Source of the DNA: Danxiaibacter flavus
Lineage (GTDB): Bacteria; Bacteroidota; Bacteroidia; Chitinophagales; Chitinophagaceae
Reading direction: 5' to 3'
DNA: 64,000 nt
NCBI RefSeq assembly: GCF_041060425.1
Contig: NZ_JAULBC010000001.1
Coordinates: 992,001 to 1,056,000 of the forward strand
Shown here: one piece after another, positions 50,812 to 58,367 of the stretch
Layout of the letters: the number at the start of each line of letters is the position of its first letter
Position numbering within the stretch: position 1 is the stretch's first letter
Translations under genes and position numbers: made by a program
The notes under the pieces: generated by a model
What the model saw: only the letters and a program-made list of their open reading frames with translations
Told to the model about the DNA's origin: nothing
Database searches by the model: none

Positions 50812-50852
50812 TATTTAAATACAATTTCATTCTTATTAAACGCTTAAATAAC

Positions 50853-51779
50853 ATGAGCAAAAAATTTTATGTAATTGCATTGGCTGCATGTATCGCGGCA
50901 GTTGCATGCAGTAAATCATCGTCCAGACCAGAAGAAAATCAGCCAGGGGGGGCACAGCCACAAACCGGCTCGTCATCTGTCAAATATCCTGTGCACTTTA
51001 GCATCGGAAATATTGAGGTGACCGAGAATGGGCGCACAGGAAACAAAGAAGTTCCCGCAGCAAATTTCCTGCGTTATTTCTTCTACGGTGCTTATGATTC
51101 TTCAGGCAGACTGATCAGTAAAAAAATACAAAGTGCGGATGATGTTATTGCTTATCCATGGAATAATGGAGAGGTATCAGATTCATTGCCTGCCGGAAAG
51201 TACACGATCGTTTTAGCTGGTGCCAACTGGTCTTTTTTTGAGGAAGAGAATCGCGAGGATAGCTTGCTTAATGTACTTAAGTTGGCGTCAAAACATGGCC
51301 AGGATATCTTTCACAGGAAATTTGACGTCACTGTTTCAGAAAAAGATACAACTTATGGAAATGTTCGCCTAAGCAGGCTGAGTGGCTTGTTTCAATATAA
51401 AATAACAGATACATTACCTGATGAGGTGATTGCGATTTCTGTGCTAATTGATAACATGCCTACTTATTATAGTCCTGCTAATGATTCACTCACTGCAATT
51501 GATAATATTAGATTTTATAATTACTACGATCGTGGAAACAGTCCGTTTATATCCGGTCAGTTCAGTTTCCTTGGGTCTCAAAATAAACACAGAGTAACCA
51601 TTTCGGGACGCACAGCTTCTGATAAAACTTTATATGAAAAAGTAATTGAAAATGTTTTTATAACACCTAACAAGATAACCATCTTAAGAGGTACATTATC
51701 TGATGCTCCTGTCGGTGGAAATCCAATTATTCTCACTGCAGATCCGGATTATGCGGATACAACCTATGTAAACTTTTAA
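50853..51779 (+). CDS. Array lipoprotein 8 (subtype C)
   Basis: 308 residues, lipobox AAVA-Cys19 followed by SKSSSRPE and a Gly/Pro/Gln tether. Array blocks: GNKEVPAANFLRYFFYGAYDS, LPAGKYTIVLAGANW, DIFHRKFDVTVSEKDTTYGN, RLSRLSGLFQYKITDTLPDE, IDNMPTYYSP and NKITILRGTLSDAPVGGNP; ending TADPDYADTTYVNF. The FYKKF block reads FHRKF. Shares LSDAPVG with gene 7. It closes the array, with a bidirectional terminator 42 bases after the stop. Confidence 0.82.
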   Translation: MSKKFYVIALAACIAAVACSKSSSRPEENQPGGAQPQTGSSSVKYPVHFSIGNIEVTENGRTGNKEVPAANFLRYFFYGAYDSSGRLISKKIQSADDVIAYPWNNGEVSDSLPAGKYTIVLAGANWSFFEEENREDSLLNVLKLASKHGQDIFHRKFDVTVSEKDTTYGNVRLSRLSGLFQYKITDTLPDEVIAISVLIDNMPTYYSPANDSLTAIDNIRFYNYYDRGNSPFISGQFSFLGSQNKHRVTISGRTASDKTLYEKVIENVFITPNKITILRGTLSDAPVGGNPIILTADPDYADTTYVNF

Positions 51780-51821
51780 TAAAGTCTGTAGAATTACTGA
51801 AAGCGAAAAAAGAGTAACAAT

Positions 51822-51850
51822 AAAGCTGGTATCCACAAAATACCGGCTTT
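51822..51850. terminator. Bidirectional terminator at the end of the lipoprotein array
   Basis: AAAGCTGGTAT (51822-51832) and ATACCGGCTTT (51840-51850) form an 11-bp stem with one G-T pair, followed by ATTTATT. Its right arm overlaps the stop codon of the convergent M28 gene. Confidence 0.75.
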
Positions 51851-53000
51851 ATTTATTCAAATACCCCACAAATCCCTTAATTAACTCACTCATGCTATTA
51901 ATGCTATTCATAGGCAGTGCGTGCGATACATCGAACACATCATGGTAAGCAGTGGGGCCGCCCATTGTGTACATGAAAAATGCCGGTACGCCTGCTTCGC
52001 TGAACCAGTAATGGTCGCTGTTGGCAGCTTTTCCGCGGGATTTGATTTCAGGAACCAGCTTTTGAGAGTTGTTTATATTTTGCAACGCTGTAAACGCTTC
52101 GGGATATTCGGTGGCGTTTACAACTGTAATGCCTTTTTCGCCGGTTCCAAGTAAATCAAGGTTGACTACAAAACGAATTTTATCAAGAGATACCAGAGGG
52201 TTCTCTACAAAATAACGGGATCCGATAAGCCCGGCTTCCTCTGCCGCAAAGCAGATAAATCCAATAGAATATTTTTGAGGATGTGCGGCATAATAATTAG
52301 CAAGTGTTAGCAATAAACTTACACCGCTTGCATTATCGTTGGCACCCGGAAAAAATACATTATTCCCCATACCGCCTAAATGGTCATAATGTGCAGTGAT
52401 AAAAATGATTGAATCCGGCTGTTCTGTTCCTTTCACAAAGCCGCAGACGTTGGCTGCAGTAAAATCGCTGACTAACTCGTTTTGTATGTCAGTCTTTATT
52501 TTTCCTGGTATTCTCCTGACTCTGTTCTTGTCGATAATAATGGTGGTTTGGTTGCTTTCTTTATGTGCTACTGACCATGTTAGCTTGTTAGCGAGAATTA
52601 CCTCGATCTTTTTACTTGTATCAAAAAAGTGAATGCTATCAGTGGCCGTTAATCTTCCTTTTGCTTTAGTTCCTTTGCTATCCGGAGATACTATAAAATC
52701 TTTCCCGGCATAAAGGCGTTTACCGTTAAGCTTCACTTTCATCTTTCCGGGGAAAGTATTTACGGGAAAAGCAAATGATTGGGTGTATTCCTCTCCATTC
52801 AATGGTCGCAAGCCAATTGTCTTAAACTGCCGTTGCAGAAAATCAGCTGCTTTGCTCATTCCATTTTTCGTGTATCCGCGTCCCCAGTACGCAGCACTGG
52901 TTAACGTATCTACAATCTTACGTGCATAAGTGGAATCATCGGCATGCACACCGCAAACAATAAAACACAATAATGCAAAAATCAAAACCTTCTTCATCAT
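51849..53000 (-). CDS. M28-family zinc aminopeptidase
   Basis: The 383-residue exported protein (signal peptide 1-20, ends CGVHA before DDS) has the M28 zinc ligands in order: ITAHYDHLGGMG (His), FFPGANDNASGVSLLL (bridging Asp), FAAEEAGLIGSRYF (catalytic and ligand Glu pair), VNLDLLG (Asp) and a final His in TMGGPTAYHDVFDV. An inserted PA-like region lies between about 90 and 200. Such enzymes cleave N-terminal residues from peptides in the periplasm or at the surface. The array genes converge on it, with no sign of co-expression. Confidence 0.92.
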   Translation of the reverse strand: MMKKVLIFALLCFIVCGVHADDSTYARKIVDTLTSAAYWGRGYTKNGMSKAADFLQRQFKTIGLRPLNGEEYTQSFAFPVNTFPGKMKVKLNGKRLYAGKDFIVSPDSKGTKAKGRLTATDSIHFFDTSKKIEVILANKLTWSVAHKESNQTTIIIDKNRVRRIPGKIKTDIQNELVSDFTAANVCGFVKGTEQPDSIIFITAHYDHLGGMGNNVFFPGANDNASGVSLLLTLANYYAAHPQKYSIGFICFAAEEAGLIGSRYFVENPLVSLDKIRFVVNLDLLGTGEKGITVVNATEYPEAFTALQNINNSQKLVPEIKSRGKAANSDHYWFSEAGVPAFFMYTMGGPTAYHDVFDVSHALPMNSINSMSELIKGFVGYLNK

Positions 53001-53047
53001 ACTTACATTTCAAACCTGACACCAGTATGAACCTTGTGTCTTCATTT

Positions 53048-53101
53048 GGCTAAAGCCATTGATGTCAAACGAATTCTCATCCGTCGGCTAAAGCACGACG
53101 G
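53048..53101. repeat. GGCTAAAGCC repeats with CCGTCG/CGACGG hairpin
   Basis: GGCTAAAGCC at 53048-53057 and CCGTCGGCTAAAGCACGACGG at 53081-53101, the latter a 6-bp stem hairpin. GCTAAAGC is also the inner word of the 5618-5849 element. Together with ATTGATGTCA and GTAATGAACC it looks like a degenerate copy of that family. It lies 47 bases upstream of the M28 gene start. Confidence 0.45.
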
Positions 53102-53152
53102 TAATGAACCAGAGCTTGCAGAAACCAGGTAATCTCAAATTTCAAATCTCCA

Positions 53153-54286
53153 TTACCTCACCAACCACCTGTAAAACTCTGGAAAATATCTTCTCCATGT
53201 TTCTTCATTATGTTGCCCTAGCGGGAACGTGACTTCACGAATGTCATATTTGCTTTTTGTACTGATCAGATCAGTCATCTTCTTCATGTCGTTTACCATC
53301 GTTTCACTTTCTTTATTTCCGGCATAGAAGAAGAACCGAGGATTGGTGGTCCATTTAGTTTTTTGTACTTCATCATACATCTGGGGAACAACCTGGAATG
53401 AAGGAGAAAAAACGCCCACAGCTCCAAATACATTAGAGTACTTTAACATCGCGTAAAGGCTTATAATAGCGCCCATACTGCTTCCGGCAATGTAGGTGTG
53501 TGCCGGGTCTTTAAGTGTTCTGTATTGCTTGTCGATATAGGGCTTTAGTGTTTGAGCAAGAAAATCAACATACTGTGCGCCTTCACCTTTACCATATTTG
53601 CTGTCAAATGGATTGTATTCAGTCATTCTTTTATCTCCGCCATTTTCAATACCAATAACGATGCACTCTTTATGTAGAACGTTACTCAGAGAGTCGAGGC
53701 ATTCATCAATTCCCCATTCGCCAAAAGCTGCTGTTCTTTCGTTAAAAAGATTTTGTCCATCCTGCATGTACAGAACAGGATAGGCTTTTCCTTTGGTCTG
53801 GTTATAACTTTTTGGAAGATAGATCCATATTTTTCTTGTACGGTTCAATTGCGGAATGAAGAAGGCGGAGTCCATTAGCGACACTTGCTCCGTGGCTGTG
53901 AACGGTTTCACTTTATCCGGGTAATCATCTTTCCATCCTTTAATAAAAAACTCCATGGTAGTGTCGGCTGAAACTTCAATAATATGATTGTCTATCTCAG
54001 TTCCGTTTGCTGCTGTCTCTACCTTTTCAAAACTTCCCCTGGTGAACTTAAATTCATAATGTCCGGGAGCAACGTTTTTGAGAACAATTGCTTTCCTGGT
54101 TCCACCAAATGGTTTGAGTTTGTAGCCGGCATCGTTTGGGTTCCAGTTATTGAAAGTGCCGGTAGCGTATATGTCTTCAAGCTTTTTAGTAGCGCTGTTT
54201 GTTACAACGAGCCGAACGGTATATTGTGTAAAAGCAGCCACCGATAAGAATATAAAGGTTAGAGAAAGCAATGTTTTTTTCATCAT
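53153..54286 (-). CDS. Esterase with N-terminal CBM48-like domain
   Basis: The 377-residue exported protein has a signal peptide (about 1-20, ends AAFTQ), a glycogen-binding-type beta domain (about 21-110; YATGTFNNWNPNDAGYKLKP, VAPGHYEFKFTRGSFEKVE) and an alpha/beta-hydrolase esterase-D-like domain: RTRKIWIYLPKSYNQ, YPVLYMQDGQNLFNE, nucleophile G-S-S-M-G in YIAGSSMGAIISLYA, and a C-terminal His in PLGQHNEETWRR. This is the layout of Fes/feruloyl-esterase-like or carbohydrate esterase enzymes. It may release acyl groups from polysaccharides; substrate unknown. Reading starts with two Met codons. Confidence 0.88.
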   Translation of the reverse strand: MMKKTLLSLTFIFLSVAAFTQYTVRLVVTNSATKKLEDIYATGTFNNWNPNDAGYKLKPFGGTRKAIVLKNVAPGHYEFKFTRGSFEKVETAANGTEIDNHIIEVSADTTMEFFIKGWKDDYPDKVKPFTATEQVSLMDSAFFIPQLNRTRKIWIYLPKSYNQTKGKAYPVLYMQDGQNLFNERTAAFGEWGIDECLDSLSNVLHKECIVIGIENGGDKRMTEYNPFDSKYGKGEGAQYVDFLAQTLKPYIDKQYRTLKDPAHTYIAGSSMGAIISLYAMLKYSNVFGAVGVFSPSFQVVPQMYDEVQKTKWTTNPRFFFYAGNKESETMVNDMKKMTDLISTKSKYDIREVTFPLGQHNEETWRRYFPEFYRWLVR

Positions 54287-54390
54287 TCCAAAATTATTCG
54301 AGGATGGAAGTTAAGTTATAAAATGGTTGATATTTTTTTCTTTTGACATAATTGAAATTCCTTTTCTTCGTTAAAGAAAAAACAATTTCC

Positions 54391-55293
54391 ATGAAAAACA
54401 CGCTTGTTGCCCTGGGGGCAATACTGTTGCTTGCATCGTGCACCAAAGAGCAACAAACCAACTCATCCACTGCTAAACTGGTATTTAAATTCAAGTTCGA
54501 TTCTACACAGGTCAGGTTGAATAATGTAGGACAGCCCGCTGTTATCCCTGATGGAAATGCAGGTCAAAGTCCGAGGTTCAATTCCATGAGTTCGCATTAT
54601 ATCGAGCTGACTCCCACAGGATTAACGCCTTTGGGTAAAGGTGCGGTCGTATACAAAGCCCCTGAAACAACAGCAGGCGGAGCGAATGCGATCGACTTCG
54701 AAAAATCAACACTTGCAGGTAACAATGAAACTTTTTATTCTGCTCCAATTAGCGGAATAGCTCCGGGAAGTTATGAATGGTTGAGAGTTTCATTGGCTTA
54801 CCAGAATTATGATATTACTTACCATGTAGATACAACAAACAGTCATTTTTCTTATAAAGCTGACTGGACGGGCACCATTGCTTCCTTTATTGGGTTCAAT
54901 ACCTATATCAAAACATTAACTGTAAAAACACAATCAGTAGATGTAAATGCGAATAAAAAGCAAGGCTTTTGGGCATTTGAATTTCATCCTGAATTAAATC
55001 TGAAATTACCGGTTGCGACGGGGCAAGCGCCTGAGGGAGCAACAACTGTAGTAAATCCGATTTTCGCCACATCGCCCATTCCGCAGGGATCCTGCGTTGT
55101 TACGGCGCATATGCAGCCTGGCAAACTTGTAATTACAGGAAAGGAAACTGAAGATATTGTGATAGAGGTTTCTCTTTCTACCAACAAAAGTTTTGAATGG
55201 AAAGAAGTTGTAAAAGACGGCAAATGGGAGCCACTAAAAAAGGAGCAGGTAGTTGATATGGGGATAAGAGGAATGATCGCCACAATTAAGTAG
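54391..55293 (+). CDS. Lipoprotein of unknown function
   Basis: From the ATG at 54391 this gives 300 residues with lipobox LLLAS-Cys and then TKEQQTNSSTAK. An upstream in-frame start at 54352 would put 13 charged residues before the signal, so the inner start is preferred. The body is beta-rich: LVFKFKFDSTQVRLNN, SSHYIELTPTGLTPLGKG, GIAPGSYEWLRVSLAYQNYD, GFWAFEFHPELNL, SCVVTAHMQPGKLVITGKE, DIVIEVSLSTNKSFEW. I recognise no named family; the tail DMGIRGMIATIK ends without a special motif. It is divergent from the esterase gene (105 bases between starts). Confidence 0.75.
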   Translation: MKNTLVALGAILLLASCTKEQQTNSSTAKLVFKFKFDSTQVRLNNVGQPAVIPDGNAGQSPRFNSMSSHYIELTPTGLTPLGKGAVVYKAPETTAGGANAIDFEKSTLAGNNETFYSAPISGIAPGSYEWLRVSLAYQNYDITYHVDTTNSHFSYKADWTGTIASFIGFNTYIKTLTVKTQSVDVNANKKQGFWAFEFHPELNLKLPVATGQAPEGATTVVNPIFATSPIPQGSCVVTAHMQPGKLVITGKETEDIVIEVSLSTNKSFEWKEVVKDGKWEPLKKEQVVDMGIRGMIATIK

Positions 55294-55299
55294 TTGAAA

Positions 55300-55374
55300 G
55301 TTGAAAATTGACAATTGAAAATGATGGGCCCGTTTTTGCATTGATGACCATTCATTTTCAATTGTCAATTCAAC
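55300..55374. repeat. Hairpin of GTTGAAAATTGACAATTGAAAATG arms, plus related copies
   Basis: Arms 55300-55323 and 55353-55374 are inverted with one extra A, enclosing 29 bases, and start 6 bases after the lipoprotein stop. A third, half copy (CCATTTTCAATTGTCAATTT) lies at 55462-55482. Between them 55376-55402 carries the TCTCCCAAAGTTGACGATCC phrase also seen in part at 30138-30153. No gene in 55294-55492. Confidence 0.7.
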
Positions 55375-55492
55375 AATCTCCCAAAGTTGACGATCCGTCC
55401 TAATTAAAAGATTTAAATCAATAGTTGAAAATAATGTCTAACTCTCCGCTCCGATCATTATCCATTTTCAATTGTCAATTTTCAATTAAACC

Positions 55493-56476
55493 TCAGCTTC
55501 CCTGCTCAACCTGTGCCACTTCATATTTCGGCTTGCCATCAACCTGCACCGGCTGATAATAAGTTTCTCCAACTTTGACATAAGTCTGATCGCCAATCTT
55601 GACTTCTTCTCCACCTTCCGGAAGGTTATCTACAACAGCTCCCGCAGGTGGCGGAACAACTTTGTATTGGGTTCCTGATTGTTGATAATATGCACCACCA
55701 TAATAGTAGTTCGTAGTATTATTTACAACCACCGTTTGGGCATTAGAAGGTATGGTAGTAATCGTTCCTCCAACCGGTGCCTGAACTACAGTATAGCCTC
55801 CGCTGGAAGGAGCATACCATACGCCCTGATCATAATGATAAGTTTCGTTTGCAACTGCAACTACGATGGCTGTTGTAGCAAGCGTTGCTATAAAAAATCC
55901 CCAGGGATGCCATACCGGTCCCCAATAAAACGGCCGGTAAGGATGATAGTAATACGGGTGATAGGCATAATAGCGCGCGCCTCCCCAAACATAGGGCGGG
56001 CGGGTATATGTAGCTATTGCATTTCTTTGTACAACTGTATTGCGGTTGTTAACTACATTTACATCTCTGCTTCTGTCAACATTTATATTAACAGTATTGC
56101 CACTTATGTTCGTGTTATTGCTGTTGCGGGTATTGTTGCTGTTGCGGTTGTTTACAGTATTTGTTTTGTTGCCGACATTCTGCCTGCCCGTATTGGTTCG
56201 GTTACCAATATTTTGATTGGTTGCGCCCGGGATATTTCTGTTGGTATTGTTCGTTCTGTTTGTTGCTCCTGAAAGATTTCTGCTGGGTGCAGCTGCGGGC
56301 CGGTTGTTTGTTCGAATACTTCCGCCGTTGATTGAACGGTTGTTTGCAGCTGGCCTTGACATTGCACCGCGTGAGGCACCATGGTTCATACGTTGTGCTT
56401 CGACCTGGACACTGCTGGTCAGCACTAAAATTGTGACTGCAAAGAAAATGGTATGTATGTTTTTTACTTGTTTCAT
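55493..56476 (-). CDS. DUF6515-like exported protein with Asn/Arg-rich segment
   Basis: From ATG 56476 this gives 327 residues: signal peptide (about 1-25, ends VQVEAQ), a long low-complexity stretch rich in Asn, Arg, Thr and Gly (about 30-150, e.g. NRNSNNTRNSNNTNISGN), a Tyr/His/Pro-rich WGGARYYAYHPYYYHPYRPF, a hydrophobic helix (GFFIATLATTAIVVAVAN) and a C-terminal domain with YYQQSGTQYKVVPPPAGAVV, LPEGGEEVKIGDQTYVKVG and YYQPVQVDGKPKYEVAQVE. The C-terminal part fits DUF6515. Function unknown. Codon 44 is chosen over the TTG at 56605 because the signal peptide starts there. It lies 16 bases after the DUF2092 gene. Confidence 0.75.
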   Translation of the reverse strand: MKQVKNIHTIFFAVTILVLTSSVQVEAQRMNHGASRGAMSRPAANNRSINGGSIRTNNRPAAAPSRNLSGATNRTNNTNRNIPGATNQNIGNRTNTGRQNVGNKTNTVNNRNSNNTRNSNNTNISGNTVNINVDRSRDVNVVNNRNTVVQRNAIATYTRPPYVWGGARYYAYHPYYYHPYRPFYWGPVWHPWGFFIATLATTAIVVAVANETYHYDQGVWYAPSSGGYTVVQAPVGGTITTIPSNAQTVVVNNTTNYYYGGAYYQQSGTQYKVVPPPAGAVVDNLPEGGEEVKIGDQTYVKVGETYYQPVQVDGKPKYEVAQVEQGS

Positions 56477-56492
56477 GGCAGGTGTTTTTGGT

Positions 56493-57227
56493 TTACTGAT
56501 CGTTCTTTGACATGATCCTGATTTCATGTGCATTGGGTGGTGGCAAAAATGTAAACATCGCAGCTGGTAAATCAGGATTGATCTCCCACTCAGAAAATGA
56601 GGCAAGGTATTGCGGACTACCTTTTTGTGTTTTATAAGTGATCACAAATCTCGCCGGAAGGGTATAGGCATCATTGCTGATCCAGAATTCAAAATTCTTT
56701 TCCTTGCCGGATGCCTGTATATCAAAATATTCTTTGCCTCCGACTGTAACGATTCCGTTGTAACGTATTATGTCTGCATCTTCCATAAGATCATCAGTAA
56801 ATGCAGGGTAGAAAAAATCAGCTGCAGGAAATTCCACATCATAGTGTGTATGAACGCTGTCGATCATTTTTATAATGGTTTCAGGCGCAGGTATAAGACC
56901 ATAGTTATTCTCGTCAAAAGAATAATAGGCAACCTGGCTACCATCATACATGTATTGCCTGTGACCTTTATGACCATGTGCGTTGATCAGCATTTTATCC
57001 GGCCCGCTCATGTACACTGAATAATCAGAAAATTCTTTTCTTAAACCAAACGACGAATCAGCATAATCGTTGGCCGCGTTTAATTTAAAACTACAGGACC
57101 GTAGATCACCAATAACATCGGCCATCCTGTCGATGATCAACAAGGCAGTGGTATCAAACTGCTTATTTTGTGCGGATAAGGTAAGAGAGATAAATACCGG
57201 CAAAAAACAACCCAAAAGCTTTTTCAT
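56493..57227 (-). CDS. DUF2092-like exported protein
   Basis: From ATG 57227 this gives 244 residues with signal peptide (1-19, ends TLSAQ). DUF2092 features: TALLIIDRMADVIGDLRSCSF at the start, LINAHGHKGHRQYMYDGSQV, YYSFDENNYGLIPAPETIIKM, FFYPAFTDDLMEDADIIRY, YFDIQASGKEKNFEFWISND, PARFVITYKTQKGSPQYLA. DUF2092 proteins are periplasmic and adopt a LolA-like fold in related families; a lipid- or lipoprotein-carrier role is possible (inference). It is the first gene of the two-gene unit with the DUF6515-like gene. An upstream start at 57269 lacks a proper signal. Confidence 0.82.
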   Translation of the reverse strand: MKKLLGCFLPVFISLTLSAQNKQFDTTALLIIDRMADVIGDLRSCSFKLNAANDYADSSFGLRKEFSDYSVYMSGPDKMLINAHGHKGHRQYMYDGSQVAYYSFDENNYGLIPAPETIIKMIDSVHTHYDVEFPAADFFYPAFTDDLMEDADIIRYNGIVTVGGKEYFDIQASGKEKNFEFWISNDAYTLPARFVITYKTQKGSPQYLASFSEWEINPDLPAAMFTFLPPPNAHEIRIMSKNDQ

Positions 57228-57397
57228 ACTTGTTGTTTTATACTCAAAGTGTGATTTGGCGTTAACCAATCTTTGTTGTGTAACAACTAATTGTTGGGAA
57301 TGTTTGAAATTGCTGTGGCGTATTTGACGATGAAGGGAAGATATATGTTATGTGGTTGCAGGTAAAAAGCAACGTTTTAGGGCTGATCGCGAATAAA

Positions 57398-57427
57398 AAA
57401 AGCATTCCGTTATTGCGGAATGCTTTT
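57398..57427 (-). terminator. Rho-independent terminator of dapA
   Basis: AAAAGCATTCCG, loop TTATTG, CGGAATGCTTTT: a perfect 12-bp stem. On the minus strand it ends in TTTT plus more T residues (TTTTTTTATTC), 22 bases after the dapA stop. Confidence 0.9.
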
Positions 57428-57449
57428 AAATTTTATTTGTTCTTGCGAC

Positions 57450-58337
57450 TTACTTATTCGTCACCATATAAGCTTTAATCTTATTAAACAATTCGTCACT
57501 TACCGGTGTAACGGGTAAACGAAGTGCGTTGCTTATTAAGCCTGCATTTGCCATAAATGCTTTAACGCCGGCAGGATTATTCTCTGCAAACATCAGATCA
57601 TAGGCTTCGATCAGTTTATCATTCATCTGCTTCGCTTCAACAAAATCATTGCGAAGACACTGACGGATCATTTCGGAAAATTTGAATGGATAAGCATTGG
57701 CGGCAACGCTTATGATGCCTTCCATGCCACATGCAATTTGCGGTAATGCCAAACCATCATCTCCACTCACAACCAAAAAGTCTTCCGGCTTATCACGCAA
57801 TATTTTCATCACCTGCGCCATGTCGCCGCTGGCTTCTTTTATCCCAGCAATATTTTCAACTTCCCGGGCGAGTTTCAATGTAGTAGCGGCTTCTACATTA
57901 CGGCCAGATCTTCCTGGAACATTATACAGCAATATTGGTTTCGGAGCAACTTTGGCCAACGCTTTATAGTGCTCGAAAATTCCTTGTTGAGAAGGTTTGC
58001 TGTAATATGGCGATGCACTTAAAATAGCGGTAGCATCATCCAGCGGAAAGTTGCCCAGCTCATTTTCCAGCTCTTTTGTATTATTTCCTCCGATTCCAAC
58101 AACTACAGGTACACGCTTATTCACGCGCAGGTAAGTATATTTTATTATACTTGTTTTTTCCGTTTTATCCAGCGTAGGAGTTTCACCTGTCGTGCCTAAT
58201 GTTACAATGTATTCTACCTTGCCATCAATAACATGATCTATTATTTTACCAAGAGCATCGTAGTCTACGTCACCGTTAGCATTAAAAGGAGTAACAAGTG
58301 CTACCCCGGTTCCTTTAAGTTGATTGCGTAAAGACAT
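57450..58337 (-). CDS. dapA: 4-hydroxy-tetrahydrodipicolinate synthase
   Basis: The 295-residue TIM-barrel enzyme condenses pyruvate with aspartate semialdehyde, the first committed step to lysine and diaminopimelate. Visible: GTGVALVTPFNANGDVD, VTLGTTGETPTLDK (substrate-binding Thr-Thr), ILSASPYYSKPSQQGIFEHY with the proton-relay Tyr, LYNVPGRSGRNV (Tyr and Arg), the Schiff-base lysine in GIKEASGDM, and VVSGDDGLALPQIACGMEGI. Cytoplasmic. accA lies 30 bases upstream on the same strand, so the two are probably co-transcribed although functionally unlinked. Confidence 0.96.
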   Translation of the reverse strand: MSLRNQLKGTGVALVTPFNANGDVDYDALGKIIDHVIDGKVEYIVTLGTTGETPTLDKTEKTSIIKYTYLRVNKRVPVVVGIGGNNTKELENELGNFPLDDATAILSASPYYSKPSQQGIFEHYKALAKVAPKPILLYNVPGRSGRNVEAATTLKLAREVENIAGIKEASGDMAQVMKILRDKPEDFLVVSGDDGLALPQIACGMEGIISVAANAYPFKFSEMIRQCLRNDFVEAKQMNDKLIEAYDLMFAENNPAGVKAFMANAGLISNALRLPVTPVSDELFNKIKAYMVTNK

Positions 58338-58367
58338 TTATGTAATTGTTGAAATTATTTGTAGTTC

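Noticed and set aside
55679..56272. 197-codon plus-strand frame
   Set aside because: It is antisense to the low-complexity Asn/Arg-rich segment of the DUF6515-like gene; the minus-strand frame has signal peptide and domain.
56610..57020. 136-codon plus-strand frame
   Set aside because: Antisense shadow of the DUF2092-like gene.
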